From contig NZ_VWPL01000010.1 of assembly GCF_008630065.1 (NCBI RefSeq), positions 1-64,000 on the forward strand: 64,000 nucleotides of DNA. The letters are read 5' to 3'. The DNA is from Blastochloris sulfoviridis. Lineage in GTDB: Bacteria > Pseudomonadota > Alphaproteobacteria > Rhizobiales > Xanthobacteraceae. Shown in pieces: positions 47,110-54,993 of the stretch. The notes beneath the pieces are model-generated. The model searched no databases. It saw only the letters and a program-made list of their open reading frames with translations, and was not told the origin of the DNA. Both the position numbers and the translations under genes were made by a program. Numbering within the stretch: the stretch's first letter is position 1; each line of letters begins with the position of its first letter.

Positions 47110-48123
47110 ATGGCCCGACCCGTGTTCCGACGCTCCCTTGCCCTTGCGGTCGCAGCCCTGGTGCTGGCGTGGCCGGTCGGCGAGGCTGCCGCCAAGGCGG
47201 GCAAAGGCTTCGGCATGGGCAGCCGCGGCTCGCAGACCTTCAGCGCGCCGCCCGCGACCAATACCGCGCCGCGGCCGGGCGCGCCGATCGAGCGGTCGAT
47301 GACCCAGCCGGGCCAGACCAATCCCGGTGTCAACCAGGCCCGTCCCGGCCAGCCGGCGGCCCAGCCCGGCGGCTCGTTCGGCCGCGGCCTGCTCGGCGGC
47401 ATCGCCGGTGGCCTGCTCGGCGCCGGCCTGTTCGGCCTGCTGATGGGCAGCGGCTTCGGCGGCATGGCCGGCGTGCTCGGTCTCCTCGTTCAGGTTGCCC
47501 TGATCGGCGGCCTGGTGTGGCTGGCGCTGCGCCTGTTCCGCCGGCGCCAGCAGCCGGCCTATGCCGGCATGCCGGGCCCGGCCCCGTCCGAGCGCCCCTC
47601 GCCGCTGAACCGGGCCGGATTCGACTCCGGCCTCAATGGCGGACCCGGCGGCCTCAATGCCGGGCGCTCCCCGCTGTTTGGCGGCGGCTCGGCCCCCTCG
47701 CCGCGCAAGGCCGGCTTTGACGGCGTCGGGCTGGCGGCGGCGGACTTCGACACGTTCGAGAAACTGCTCGGCGATGTCGAGACCGCCTATGGCCGCGGCG
47801 ACCTCGCCACGCTGCGCCAGGCCGCGACGCCCGAGATGGCCGGCTACCTCGCCGACGATCTCGCCGCGGATGCCGAGGCCGGCCGGGTGAACCGCATCGA
47901 CGACGTCAAGCTGCTGCAGGGCGATCTCGCCGAAGCCTGGCGCGAAGGCACGACCGACTACGCCACCGTCGCCATGCGCTTCTCGATGGTCGACCGCACG
48001 CTCGACAAGGCCACCGGCCGCCTGCTGGACGGCTCCGAGGAGCCGGCCGAGACCACCGAGCTTTGGACCTTCCGCCGCGACGTTGGCGGCACCTGGAAGC
48101 TGTCGGCGATCCAGCCGGCCTAA
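47110..48123 (+). CDS. Tim44-like domain protein
   Basis: A 337-residue protein with a signal or anchor segment (about 5-28), a low-complexity Gly/Ser/Pro stretch, two Gly-rich membrane helices (LLGGIAGGLLGAGLFGLLMG and VLGLLVQVALIGGLVWLALR), and a C-terminal Tim44/MRPL45 domain (DFDTFEKLLGDVETAYGRGD, LRQAATPEMAGYLADDLAAD, ELWTFRRDVGGTWKLSAIQP). ATG 47110 has GGAGG at good distance (47096-47100). Bacterial Tim44-like proteins are thought to be membrane-bound; their role is not settled. Confidence 0.9.
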   Translation: MARPVFRRSLALAVAALVLAWPVGEAAAKAGKGFGMGSRGSQTFSAPPATNTAPRPGAPIERSMTQPGQTNPGVNQARPGQPAAQPGGSFGRGLLGGIAGGLLGAGLFGLLMGSGFGGMAGVLGLLVQVALIGGLVWLALRLFRRRQQPAYAGMPGPAPSERPSPLNRAGFDSGLNGGPGGLNAGRSPLFGGGSAPSPRKAGFDGVGLAAADFDTFEKLLGDVETAYGRGDLATLRQAATPEMAGYLADDLAADAEAGRVNRIDDVKLLQGDLAEAWREGTTDYATVAMRFSMVDRTLDKATGRLLDGSEEPAETTELWTFRRDVGGTWKLSAIQPA

Positions 48124-48141
48124 ACAGGGGACGCCTCTTCT

Positions 48142-48179
48142 CCCCTCCCCCCGCGAGCTTCGCGAGCGGTGGGGAGGGG
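48142..48179 (+). terminator. GC-rich hairpin after the Tim44-like gene
   Basis: CCCCTCCCC (48142-48150) pairs with GGGGAGGGG (48171-48179), with an inner 'cgcgagcttcgcgag' stem. It starts 19 bp after the stop. There is no clear T run, so this may be a repeat element used as an end point rather than a classic terminator. Confidence 0.55.
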
Positions 48180-48289
48180 TCGGGGGTGGGGGGCGCGGAA
48201 CGCCTCGGCGCGCGTCGTCCAAACCGAAAGTGTGCGGGCCAACCCCACGCCAACGGCTCCCGACGACGGCGAGGCGATTTTTTCATTCC

Positions 48290-48410
48290 CGGCGTGGCGG
48301 GTTTCCGGTGGCAAACCGAGACGGTTTCCAGCCCAAAGAGCCGGAAACCGGGTTGAACAGCATCGACGGCCCCGGGCGTCAGCGTCCGGGGCCGTTTGCA
48401 TGATGGGTTG
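48290..48410. repeat. Palindromic repeat fragments, families B and C
   Basis: 'gtttccggtggcaaaccga' with 'gacggtttccagccc' and 'gccggaaaccggg' (family B-like, 48300-48353), then 'cgacggccccgggcgtcag' / 'gtccggggccgtttgc' (family C core, 48364-48400). The rest of the spacer before the Crp/Fnr gene (48411-48520) has no gene. Confidence 0.65.
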
Positions 48411-48520
48411 TCGAAGAGGATGCGCTGGCGAAGAGGATGCGTCGTCAGTCGGTTCCGCAGGAGAGCGCGGCCGAACGGCCGGCCTGCTCAGCCGGGAAGT
48501 TACGTTACGGCAGCCGGTGA

Positions 48521-49312
48521 TCACAGCAGCGGGCAGCTTTCGGACGACGGCCCCGACAGCGCCGCGACTTCGCGGAGCGCGGACATGTCCTGGATCGTCA
48601 GCACATGGTTCTCCAGCGTCAGGATGCCGTCCTGGCGGAAGCTGCGCAGCACGCGGTTGAGGTGGACCGTGGTCAGGCCGAGCGCATCGGCCAATTGCAC
48701 CGAGGTCAAGGGCACGCGGAATCCTTCGTCGCGGGCCATCTGCCGCTCGCGCAGGCGCTGGTGCAGATCGAGCGTGAAGTGCGCGAAGTTTCGCCGGGCG
48801 TTGCACGCGCCCACAACCGCCAGACGCTCGGCGATGCGCTGCTGCTCGGCCAACAGCATGACCGTGAGGCGGCGGGCAAGCGAGGGAATGTTCAGCATGT
48901 CGTCGATCTGCCGGCAGTCGAGCGAACAATAGGTGACGTCGGTCACCGCCTGCACGGCATGGCGCACCGCCCCGCTCAGCACGCTCTCCAGGCCGATCAA
49001 GTCACCCGGCAGCAGCACCTTGATCAAATGGCTCTCGCCCGAAGGCAGCGTGATGGTCTTGATCGCCCAGCCGGAATAAAGCGTCAACAGACGGGGTTTC
49101 TGGCTGCCCTGTTCGAGCAGGTACTCGCCCGACCAGCTTCGGCCATGCGCGTTCTTGAACCGCTGCATGAACTCGAGTTCTGCATCGGTCATACTGTCGA
49201 AAAAGCCGAATTGTCGAAGACGGCACTCCCGACACCGAGGCATGGCCGTGGTCACCGACGAAATCGCCGGCCGCAAGGGAGTCACGGTGCGGGGGGAACT
49301 CACCATCGCCAT
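48521..49312 (-). CDS. Crp/Fnr family transcriptional regulator
   Basis: A regulator of about 263 residues. The cyclic-nucleotide-binding-like domain runs from CRECRLRQFGFFDSMTDAEL through LLTLYSGWAIKTITLPSGES and LPGDLIGLESVLSGAV. The C-terminal winged helix has VPLTSVQLADALGLTTVHLN with RVLRSFRQDGIL as recognition part. Two Cys near the N-terminus (CRECR) might bind a cluster or sense redox, but the four-Cys Fnr pattern is not met. ATG 49312 or 49243 are both possible. A target cannot be named from the sequence; the gene stands alone. Confidence 0.88.
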   Translation of the reverse strand: MAMVSSPRTVTPLRPAISSVTTAMPRCRECRLRQFGFFDSMTDAELEFMQRFKNAHGRSWSGEYLLEQGSQKPRLLTLYSGWAIKTITLPSGESHLIKVLLPGDLIGLESVLSGAVRHAVQAVTDVTYCSLDCRQIDDMLNIPSLARRLTVMLLAEQQRIAERLAVVGACNARRNFAHFTLDLHQRLRERQMARDEGFRVPLTSVQLADALGLTTVHLNRVLRSFRQDGILTLENHVLTIQDMSALREVAALSGPSSESCPLL

Positions 49313-49959
49313 CGCCGGTACCCTGAAATGCCTTACCTCCCTGGCGTGTAGGAACGACCAGGAGCGCGTTAAATCCCCCATCAAAATTATACGCTGCAGG
49401 CTTGGCTTGCATAGCGCGATGACGGACACAAAAACAACCATGCCCTTGAGTCAATGCAGGCTCAGGGCTTGCGCTGCGGATCGTTTCTTCTCAACCAAAT
49501 GCCATATGAATTTAAATAGGTTTTGAACAAAAAACGAACAACAGAAAAAATCTCCGGTAGCGACATATCGCAACATTTGTTGCATCAAGGCGTCAAACCG
49601 TCCGCGATCGCTCCGGACCGCTCAGCTTGCGCGCCGTGTCCGTGGCAGCGCGTCCGCGCCCGAAACACGCTGCGATTGATGAAGTAACCTTACGCCCCCC
49701 GCCTCCACTTGCGGAATGCGGAAAGATCGCGACCCTGACCCCACAGCGATGCAGGGCCGGCAACTCTGCGCGAACAGGCGCAGGCGCGCCGCCGGGCGAT
49801 GTCGGGGCATCCCCCGTCACGATCCGGACAAGCCCTCGCCGAAATCCTTGTCTGATAACGAGATTTCCGGCGATCCGCCGGCGGGGCCGGCCCAGGGGGA
49901 CGCCAAGGGGACGCCAGTTCGCGCCGCAACCCGGCCTCCGTCCGAGTTTCCAAACGGTC
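49313..49959. other. Intergenic region upstream of the Crp/Fnr gene
   Basis: 647 bp without a convincing gene. The AT-rich part (about 49490-49590) carries a perfect inverted repeat GCAACA-TT-TGTTGC at 49570-49583, a candidate operator. A fragment 'gccgaaatccttgtctgat' with 'gagatttccggcg' at 49838-49874 resembles part of repeat family B. Confidence 0.45.
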
Positions 49960-50430
49960 TCAGCGCGACGTCAGGCGGGCCTCGAAGCAGTCGGCCCAAA
50001 GCAGCCCGACATCGTCCTGGCCGGGCGAGGCCATCCACGGCGCCTCCTCCGCGTCCACACTCTCCGCCTGCGACAGGCTGCAGCCCAGCGCATCGGCGAC
50101 GACACGACCATTGCGGCACCCCTGCTCGAACATCGCGTCGTTGGCCGAGCTCAGCAGCACTAGGTTTTCGCCGATCGTATCCTCGCCCTGGCCGGTCACA
50201 TCGGCCCACGCGCCGGCCTGCACCAACGCCAGCGTGTCGTTGTCCATTGCACCGGCCTGCTGTTCGGCGAGCCGGGTGATCAGCATCGCCAGGAATCCGA
50301 TGACATAGGGATCGGACCACGCCGAGTCCGCGATGCCGCCCAGCCTGAACCGGCTGCCTTCGACCAGCGGGGCGATGATCGCCGCCACCCGTTTGCGCGT
50401 GCGTTGCGCCCGCCAGAGCGACAGCACCAT
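49960..50430 (-). CDS. Hypothetical protein, 156 residues
   Basis: No family recognised. The strong GGAGGGGGAGGG directly upstream sets ATG 50430, so this is likely a real gene. It opens VLSLWRAQRTRKRVAAIIAP and has IGFLAMLITRLAEQQAGAMD in the middle and a Cys-containing CRNGRVVADALGCSLSQAES later. No signal peptide. The protein is mostly helical by appearance. It is divergent from the next gene (125 bp apart). Confidence 0.65.
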   Translation of the reverse strand: MVLSLWRAQRTRKRVAAIIAPLVEGSRFRLGGIADSAWSDPYVIGFLAMLITRLAEQQAGAMDNDTLALVQAGAWADVTGQGEDTIGENLVLLSSANDAMFEQGCRNGRVVADALGCSLSQAESVDAEEAPWMASPGQDDVGLLWADCFEARLTSR

Positions 50431-50555
50431 GCCCTCCCCCTCCGTGGGGCCGTGCGGCACCGTGCAGCAATCGCCCGGCGCCCCTCACCCGGCAGTTCGA
50501 TCTATTTTTTATTCAATGTCTACCAATATACAGTGATCCCCAATGAGGTCGCACC

Positions 50556-51194
50556 ATGAACCGGCTGCCGCCCCGGCCCGACTTCGAGAAAATTGAAGCC
50601 GCCGCCTTCGCATCGGCCGACCAGCGCACCGCCGTGCTCGCGCTGATCGGCAACATCGTGTTCAGCTGGTCCAACAATGAGAGCCTGCTCATCTATGTGA
50701 TGATGCTCCTGCTCGACAGCGACGAGACCACCGCCGCCGTCGTGTTCTCGACCCTGAACACCACGCGCGCCCGGCTCGATCTCATCGAGCGTCTGTCCCG
50801 CGTCAACGTCACCGACCGCGCCCTGGCCAAGGAGCTTGCGCGGCTGATGGACCGGTTCAACGCCTGCACCCGTGCGCGCAACGAGTTCAATCATTGCATG
50901 TACGGGCTGGACGACCAGGGGCTGATCACCCACACCCGCTCGCTGCGCCTGGAACTGACGCGCACCCGCCTGCAATGGGGCAACGAGCGGCCGATGGACG
51001 AGGCGCGCATGCAGGAAATGACCGCGCTGCTGCGCGAACTGCGCGCCCTCAATCGCGACCTTTGGGAGTTCCTCCCCCGCCTGCAGACCGGCGTGCGGTC
51101 GCTCTCCAGCAAGCCGCCCCAGCCGGCCACGGCAACCCCGGCGGCCCGCCCGCGCCAAGACCGCCCTCAAGACCGCCCTCAAGACCGCTCTTGA
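50556..51194 (+). CDS. Hypothetical helical protein with Gln/Asp/Arg-Pro repeat tail, 212 residues
   Basis: No family recognised. The body is helical (AVLALIGNIVFSWSNNESLL, RARLDLIERLSRVNVTDRAL, ARMQEMTALLRELRALNRDL) and has HEPN-like spacing: the RNEFNHC segment resembles an Rx4-6H motif (ARNEFNHCMYG), but this is only a hint. The C-terminus has a 12-bp tandem repeat (51159-51194) that encodes RQDRPQDRPQDRS. The weak AT-rich upstream region suggests its own promoter. It precedes the secretion locus by 830 bp. Confidence 0.65.
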   Translation: MNRLPPRPDFEKIEAAAFASADQRTAVLALIGNIVFSWSNNESLLIYVMMLLLDSDETTAAVVFSTLNTTRARLDLIERLSRVNVTDRALAKELARLMDRFNACTRARNEFNHCMYGLDDQGLITHTRSLRLELTRTRLQWGNERPMDEARMQEMTALLRELRALNRDLWEFLPRLQTGVRSLSSKPPQPATATPAARPRQDRPQDRPQDRS

Positions 51195-52023
51195 GGACGA
51201 GGCGTTCCTGAACCGGATGCGCTCCCGAAGAAGGAGCGTTCCTGCAACGGGAGCATTCCTCAAGGTCCAACCTCATGCCCGAAGCTTATGCTTCAGCTTC
51301 TGGCAGGGCTTCGAGGACGATCCTGTCGCGATTCCGAAAGCATCCCCTGCCGAGATCCTTGTTCGCCAACAGGATTTTCCTTGAGCCGACGGTGAAGCGC
51401 CGCTCACGACGGCGGGATTTCGCACGAGTCGCCGCGCAACGCGGGGATTAACCTTAACCACGACAATAGATCCCACAGAAATCCGATTCCCGTGCGCCCT
51501 TTGTTTTCGTTGACTTTTTTCAGCTCGCCCGGACGACAGATGTACTCGGCTGCAACAAATGTGGTCTGTCCGCGCCGCGAAGTTTGACCTGCATCAGATC
51601 CGCAGACATCATTACGAAGTTAACCGGATGTTAACGATTGTGGCGGAGCGAAAATTGCCACAAGGAAAATATTCGGTTAGCAAATAATTTCTACGCCGCA
51701 GAATGCGGAGTGGAACCTTCAGAGACCTCCAGCATTACCGAGTTGTTCGCCACGGCACTTCGTTCATTTCGTGAGCGAAAACGAGATTTTCTGCCTGAAA
51801 TACGGGGAGGCGCCGCACCGGCACCGAAATTCATCATAACATGTCTGGATAGCGACCATAGGGCTCCCGGCGTCATGCGGGCTCCCGGATCGTGAAGCCG
51901 GATCAACCCGAAATTCTGTCATCAGCACTGTGCGTGTAGCTTCGAACGCCGACGTAGATGATTGGCGTTGTGGAAACACAAGCGGTGCGTCCTTCCAAGC
52001 TTTCTTGAAGCAGGAGACGTACT
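51195..52023. other. Long control region upstream of the type I secretion locus
   Basis: 829 bp without a convincing gene. It is markedly richer in A+T than the window (for example 51480-51720) and carries a CtrA-type site at 51620-51635 and TTAACCTTAACCA at 51448-51460. A degenerate repeat B fragment lies at about 51330-51385. A promoter near 51640-51700 would give a leader of over 300 nt; the last part before the ATG at 52024 has AGGAGA at 52012-52017. Confidence 0.5.
51620..51635. promoter_or_regulatory. CtrA-type binding site upstream of the secretion locus
   Basis: TTAA (51620-51623), seven bases, TTAAC (51631-51635), matching TTAA-N7-TTAAC exactly, as at 36653. A half-site TTAACCA lies at 51454-51460. 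They point to cell-cycle control of the secretion locus, if they are used. Confidence 0.5.
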
Positions 52024-52869
52024 ATGTCACGTCGTCACGACGATCCGACCCAGGCGCAAGGTCAGCTGCAGGGCGAGGCTCAGGGCCAGCTCCAGGGCCA
52101 GGCGGAACTGCAGGGCCAGCTCCAGGGCCAGGCTTCGCTGCAGGGCCAGGGTCAGGGCCAGTCTCAGGCGCAGAACGCCTACCAGGGCGTCGGTCAGGCC
52201 GCGTTCGCTCTGAATAACAACAAGAGCGAAAACGAGAACGAGAACGAGAATTCGAACAAGAACGAAAACGAGAACAAGATCGACAACGAGGTCGAGAACA
52301 AGGTCGAGAGCAAGGTCGACAACGACGTCGACAACAAGGTCGAGAACAACGTCGAAAACAATGTCGACGTGAAGGTTGACGTCGAAGTCGACCTCGACAT
52401 CGACGGCAAGCTGTTCCAGCCGTCTGAAGCCGACGTGATCGATATCGACGAGATCGCGTGCATCGACGACAGCATCATTATGCCGGACGTCGTCACCCAG
52501 ACGCTCAACGACGGCAACATGTTCAACATCGACCAGGTCAACAACCTGGCCGACCAGGATCATAGCTGCGCTTCGCTGAGCTATGGCAGCGCCAGCCTCG
52601 GCCTCGCCGGGCTGTTCGCCGATGATCCGGGCACCGAGTCGTCCTTCTCGATGTGGGCCAAGGCCGAAGGCGGCGCAGCCAAGGCCGAGGACATCGAGGC
52701 CAAGGTCGGCGATGACGGCAGCATCGAGAGCGTCGGCACCACCACCGCCGATGCCATCGTGAACCAGGAAGCCTTCACCCAGAACATCGTGCTGGGCTCG
52801 AACATCCAGTTCAACCAGATCGATATCACGGCTGCTGGCAACAACCTGACGATGGACGACTCCATCTGA
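52024..52869 (+). CDS. Acidic low-complexity repeat protein, likely type I secretion cargo
   Basis: A 281-residue protein unlike any I know. Residues 12-50 are Gln/Gly repeats (QGQLQGQAELQGQLQGQASL). Residues 64-86 are Asn/Glu (NKSENENENENSNKNENENK). Residues 91-126 are nine tetrapeptides of acidic-x-x-Val/Ile (ENKV, ESKV, DNDV, DNKV, ENNV, ENNV, DVKV, DVEV, DLDI). The C-terminal 155 residues look folded (GNMFNIDQVNNLADQDHSCA, QNIVLGSNIQFNQIDITAAG). No Sec signal and no RTX motif. AGGAGA precedes the ATG. It heads the locus with the ABC/HlyD pair, so secretion is inferred from position, lack of a signal peptide, and acidity. Confidence 0.75.
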   Translation: MSRRHDDPTQAQGQLQGEAQGQLQGQAELQGQLQGQASLQGQGQGQSQAQNAYQGVGQAAFALNNNKSENENENENSNKNENENKIDNEVENKVESKVDNDVDNKVENNVENNVDVKVDVEVDLDIDGKLFQPSEADVIDIDEIACIDDSIIMPDVVTQTLNDGNMFNIDQVNNLADQDHSCASLSYGSASLGLAGLFADDPGTESSFSMWAKAEGGAAKAEDIEAKVGDDGSIESVGTTTADAIVNQEAFTQNIVLGSNIQFNQIDITAAGNNLTMDDSI

Positions 52870-52884
52870 CGCATAGACGTGTGG

Positions 52885-52912
52885 TCGGGGGCCGTGTTCG
52901 CACGGCCCCCGA
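52885..52912 (+). terminator. Perfect 12-bp hairpin with UUCG loop between the two cargo genes
   Basis: TCGGGGGCCGTG (52885-52896), loop TTCG, CACGGCCCCCGA (52901-52912), then TTCTT. The stem is perfect and the loop is the extra-stable tetraloop. It starts 15 bp after the first cargo gene and 84 bp before the next start. It may end most transcripts, giving the first protein in excess, or protect the 3' end of its mRNA. Confidence 0.75.
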
Positions 52913-52996
52913 TTCTTCTCGCTCGACCACTTCCGAAATCCAACCGACCGCTGTCGTGCCGGGCTCGGGGAGCGATCCGTTCGAGAGGGACCGTCC

Positions 52997-54907
52997 ATGA
53001 ATATTCACGATGTGACCGAACTGATCTGGCACTTCGTCGGGCATCTTCGCCTTGACGAGGATGTCTCGAGAAGTCGCATCCAATATGAAGACGCCGAAGC
53101 CGGGCGTGTTCTGGCGGACGACGTCGACCGCGTGAAGGACGCTCCGGTTCGCCACGAAGATCCGGACGACACCGACCCGACCCCGGTGGTCTACGCGAAC
53201 TTCGCGGGCGCGCAGGCGCTGCCGCCGTTCGTCCCGCAGTTCATGCATCCGAATACCTCTCCGGTGCCGATCGACCCGGTGGATGACATCCATTTCAAGA
53301 CCCCGCCGCGGGTCGTGCCCACCCCGGCGCCCGGCTCGCTTTCAGGCGCCCTTCCGCAGAGCATCGGCCCCGAATACCGCGAGACGCTGTTCGAAGCCCG
53401 GCAGATCAATCAGCTCGACGATTCCGATTATTTCACCGACGATCTGTTGTGGGCCGGCGCATTGCCGGTGGCGAACACGAGCTACATGCTCGACGAGCTC
53501 TATGCTACGGCCCAGGACGCAATCCCGGCGCACCTCGAAACGGTGTCCGGCGGCGGTTCGCAGGAGGCGGTCGCCTACGCCACCAATCTTGGCAGCGGCG
53601 CCTACGAGGTGCCCTCCTCGCAGGTCGAAGCCGGCAGCTATCACAACGGCGAGCGGCTCGCCGACGACCAGACCCTGCCGACCGATATCGGCGCGATCGT
53701 CCCGGAAATGCCGGAGCCGACCAACGGCTCGACCGGCGATCTCGGCATCACCACCCAGGCCGCCGAGCTTGGCGCCAACGGGGCCTACAACTACGCGCTC
53801 ATCGCCGACGCCAACGGCGCCTGCGGAACGCTGGTGGTGCTCGGCGACAAGTTCAGCCTCAACGCCATCGTCCAGATCAACGCCTATTCCGACGACGACG
53901 TGATCAACCGGACCGGCCTCGGCGGCTACGGCGAAGCCGGAACCATCGCCGGCGGCGGCAACCACGCCGACAACCTCGCCCAGGTGGGGTTCACCGAGCT
54001 CGAAGCGATGCCGGCCGCCAAATCCGGCACGTCCTACCGGATCGACGTCATCGAGGGTGACTTCTTCGACATCCGCACGCTGTTCCAAAGCAACACTGCG
54101 GCGGACGACGACGTCGCGACCCTGACGACCGAGGGGCATTACTGCCTGGTGCGGACCGGCGCAAACGAGATGGTCAATGTCTCGGATCTGCGTGATTTCG
54201 ACTTCACCAACTACTACGACGTGATCGTGGTTGGCGGTCAGTATTACGACATCAACGCCATCATTCAGCTCAACCTGCTGTGCGACAACGACGCTGTCTC
54301 GGCCACCGGAACCGGCGATGGCGCAACCATCAACACCGGTGGCAACAGCCTGCTGAACGACGCCCAGATCGAGAATTACGGCACCACCAACGTCCAGCCG
54401 CTCGGCGATGGCATGGCGACGTTCGTCTCCTCCCTCGCCGATGGCGATGCGCCCGACGGGGCATCGAGCTGGGGATTCTCGGACGGCGGCGACGGCTACA
54501 TCGACGTGCTCTACGTCACCGGCAATTATTTCGACATCAATCTGCTCTGGCAGATCAACGCGGTCAGCGACGTCGACGTCGCCGCGCTGCAGGCCGGAAG
54601 CGACGACTCGGCGACCCAGGTGGTCTCGACCGGCGCCAACGAGCTGCAGAACCAGGCGATCATCGTCGATGTCGATGCGCTCTCCAGCGAATTCATCGGC
54701 GGCGACGTGTACGAAGGCTCGATCCTGATCCAGGCGAACCTCGTCGAAAGCGACGACGACTCGGTGGTTCACCATGACACCGACACGCTGGTGCCGGAGG
54801 TGATCGCCTTCACCGGCGGCAACGACGACAACGGGCCGAGCGACCACGCCTATGTCGGTCCGCCGGTCACCATGACCGACCACATCATGGGCACCGTCAT
54901 GACCTGA
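52997..54907 (+). CDS. Acidic protein with five tandem repeats, likely type I secretion cargo
   Basis: A 636-residue, Asp-rich protein of no family I know. From about residue 280 to 615 it has five repeats that begin GDKFSLNAIVQINAYSDDD (283), GDFFDIRTLFQSNTAADDD (354), GGQYYDINAIIQLNLLCDN (414), GNYFDINLLWQINAVSDVD (509) and GDVYEGSILIQANLVESDD (569). Each continues to a Gly-x-Asn-x-Leu-x-Asn-type element such as GANELQNQAIIVDVDA or GGNSLLNDAQIENYG. The N-terminal 280 residues are unlike the repeats. No signal peptide, few Cys, and only one RTX-like stretch. The start is ATG 52997, with GAGAGGGA upstream. Probable surface or matrix protein exported by the ABC pair downstream. Confidence 0.78.
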   Translation: MNIHDVTELIWHFVGHLRLDEDVSRSRIQYEDAEAGRVLADDVDRVKDAPVRHEDPDDTDPTPVVYANFAGAQALPPFVPQFMHPNTSPVPIDPVDDIHFKTPPRVVPTPAPGSLSGALPQSIGPEYRETLFEARQINQLDDSDYFTDDLLWAGALPVANTSYMLDELYATAQDAIPAHLETVSGGGSQEAVAYATNLGSGAYEVPSSQVEAGSYHNGERLADDQTLPTDIGAIVPEMPEPTNGSTGDLGITTQAAELGANGAYNYALIADANGACGTLVVLGDKFSLNAIVQINAYSDDDVINRTGLGGYGEAGTIAGGGNHADNLAQVGFTELEAMPAAKSGTSYRIDVIEGDFFDIRTLFQSNTAADDDVATLTTEGHYCLVRTGANEMVNVSDLRDFDFTNYYDVIVVGGQYYDINAIIQLNLLCDNDAVSATGTGDGATINTGGNSLLNDAQIENYGTTNVQPLGDGMATFVSSLADGDAPDGASSWGFSDGGDGYIDVLYVTGNYFDINLLWQINAVSDVDVAALQAGSDDSATQVVSTGANELQNQAIIVDVDALSSEFIGGDVYEGSILIQANLVESDDDSVVHHDTDTLVPEVIAFTGGNDDNGPSDHAYVGPPVTMTDHIMGTVMT

Positions 54908-54993
54908 CGGTGCGGGCGCCTCGTCGCCTCGCACCGGCCGGCGCAAAGTCCCGGCCGGAACAACAAGACGAAATTCGCAGCAGAGGCTGACCG

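Noticed and set aside
45487-48222. Very long open frame on the minus strand across the proline-rich gene and the Tim44-like gene
   Set aside because: It spans two well-supported genes in other frames and has the Arg/Pro/Ala-rich look of a shadow frame.
52081-52180. Regular 30-bp direct repeats that resemble a CRISPR array
   Set aside because: They are in frame within the Gln/Gly coding part of the first cargo gene; spacers are only 7 bp and encode the same residue pattern.
53840-54841. RTX calcium-binding repeats in the 636-residue cargo
   Set aside because: Asp/Gly-rich stretches occur, but GGxGxDxUx nonapeptides in tandem are absent; only one loosely similar stretch (GGNDDNGPSD) is seen.
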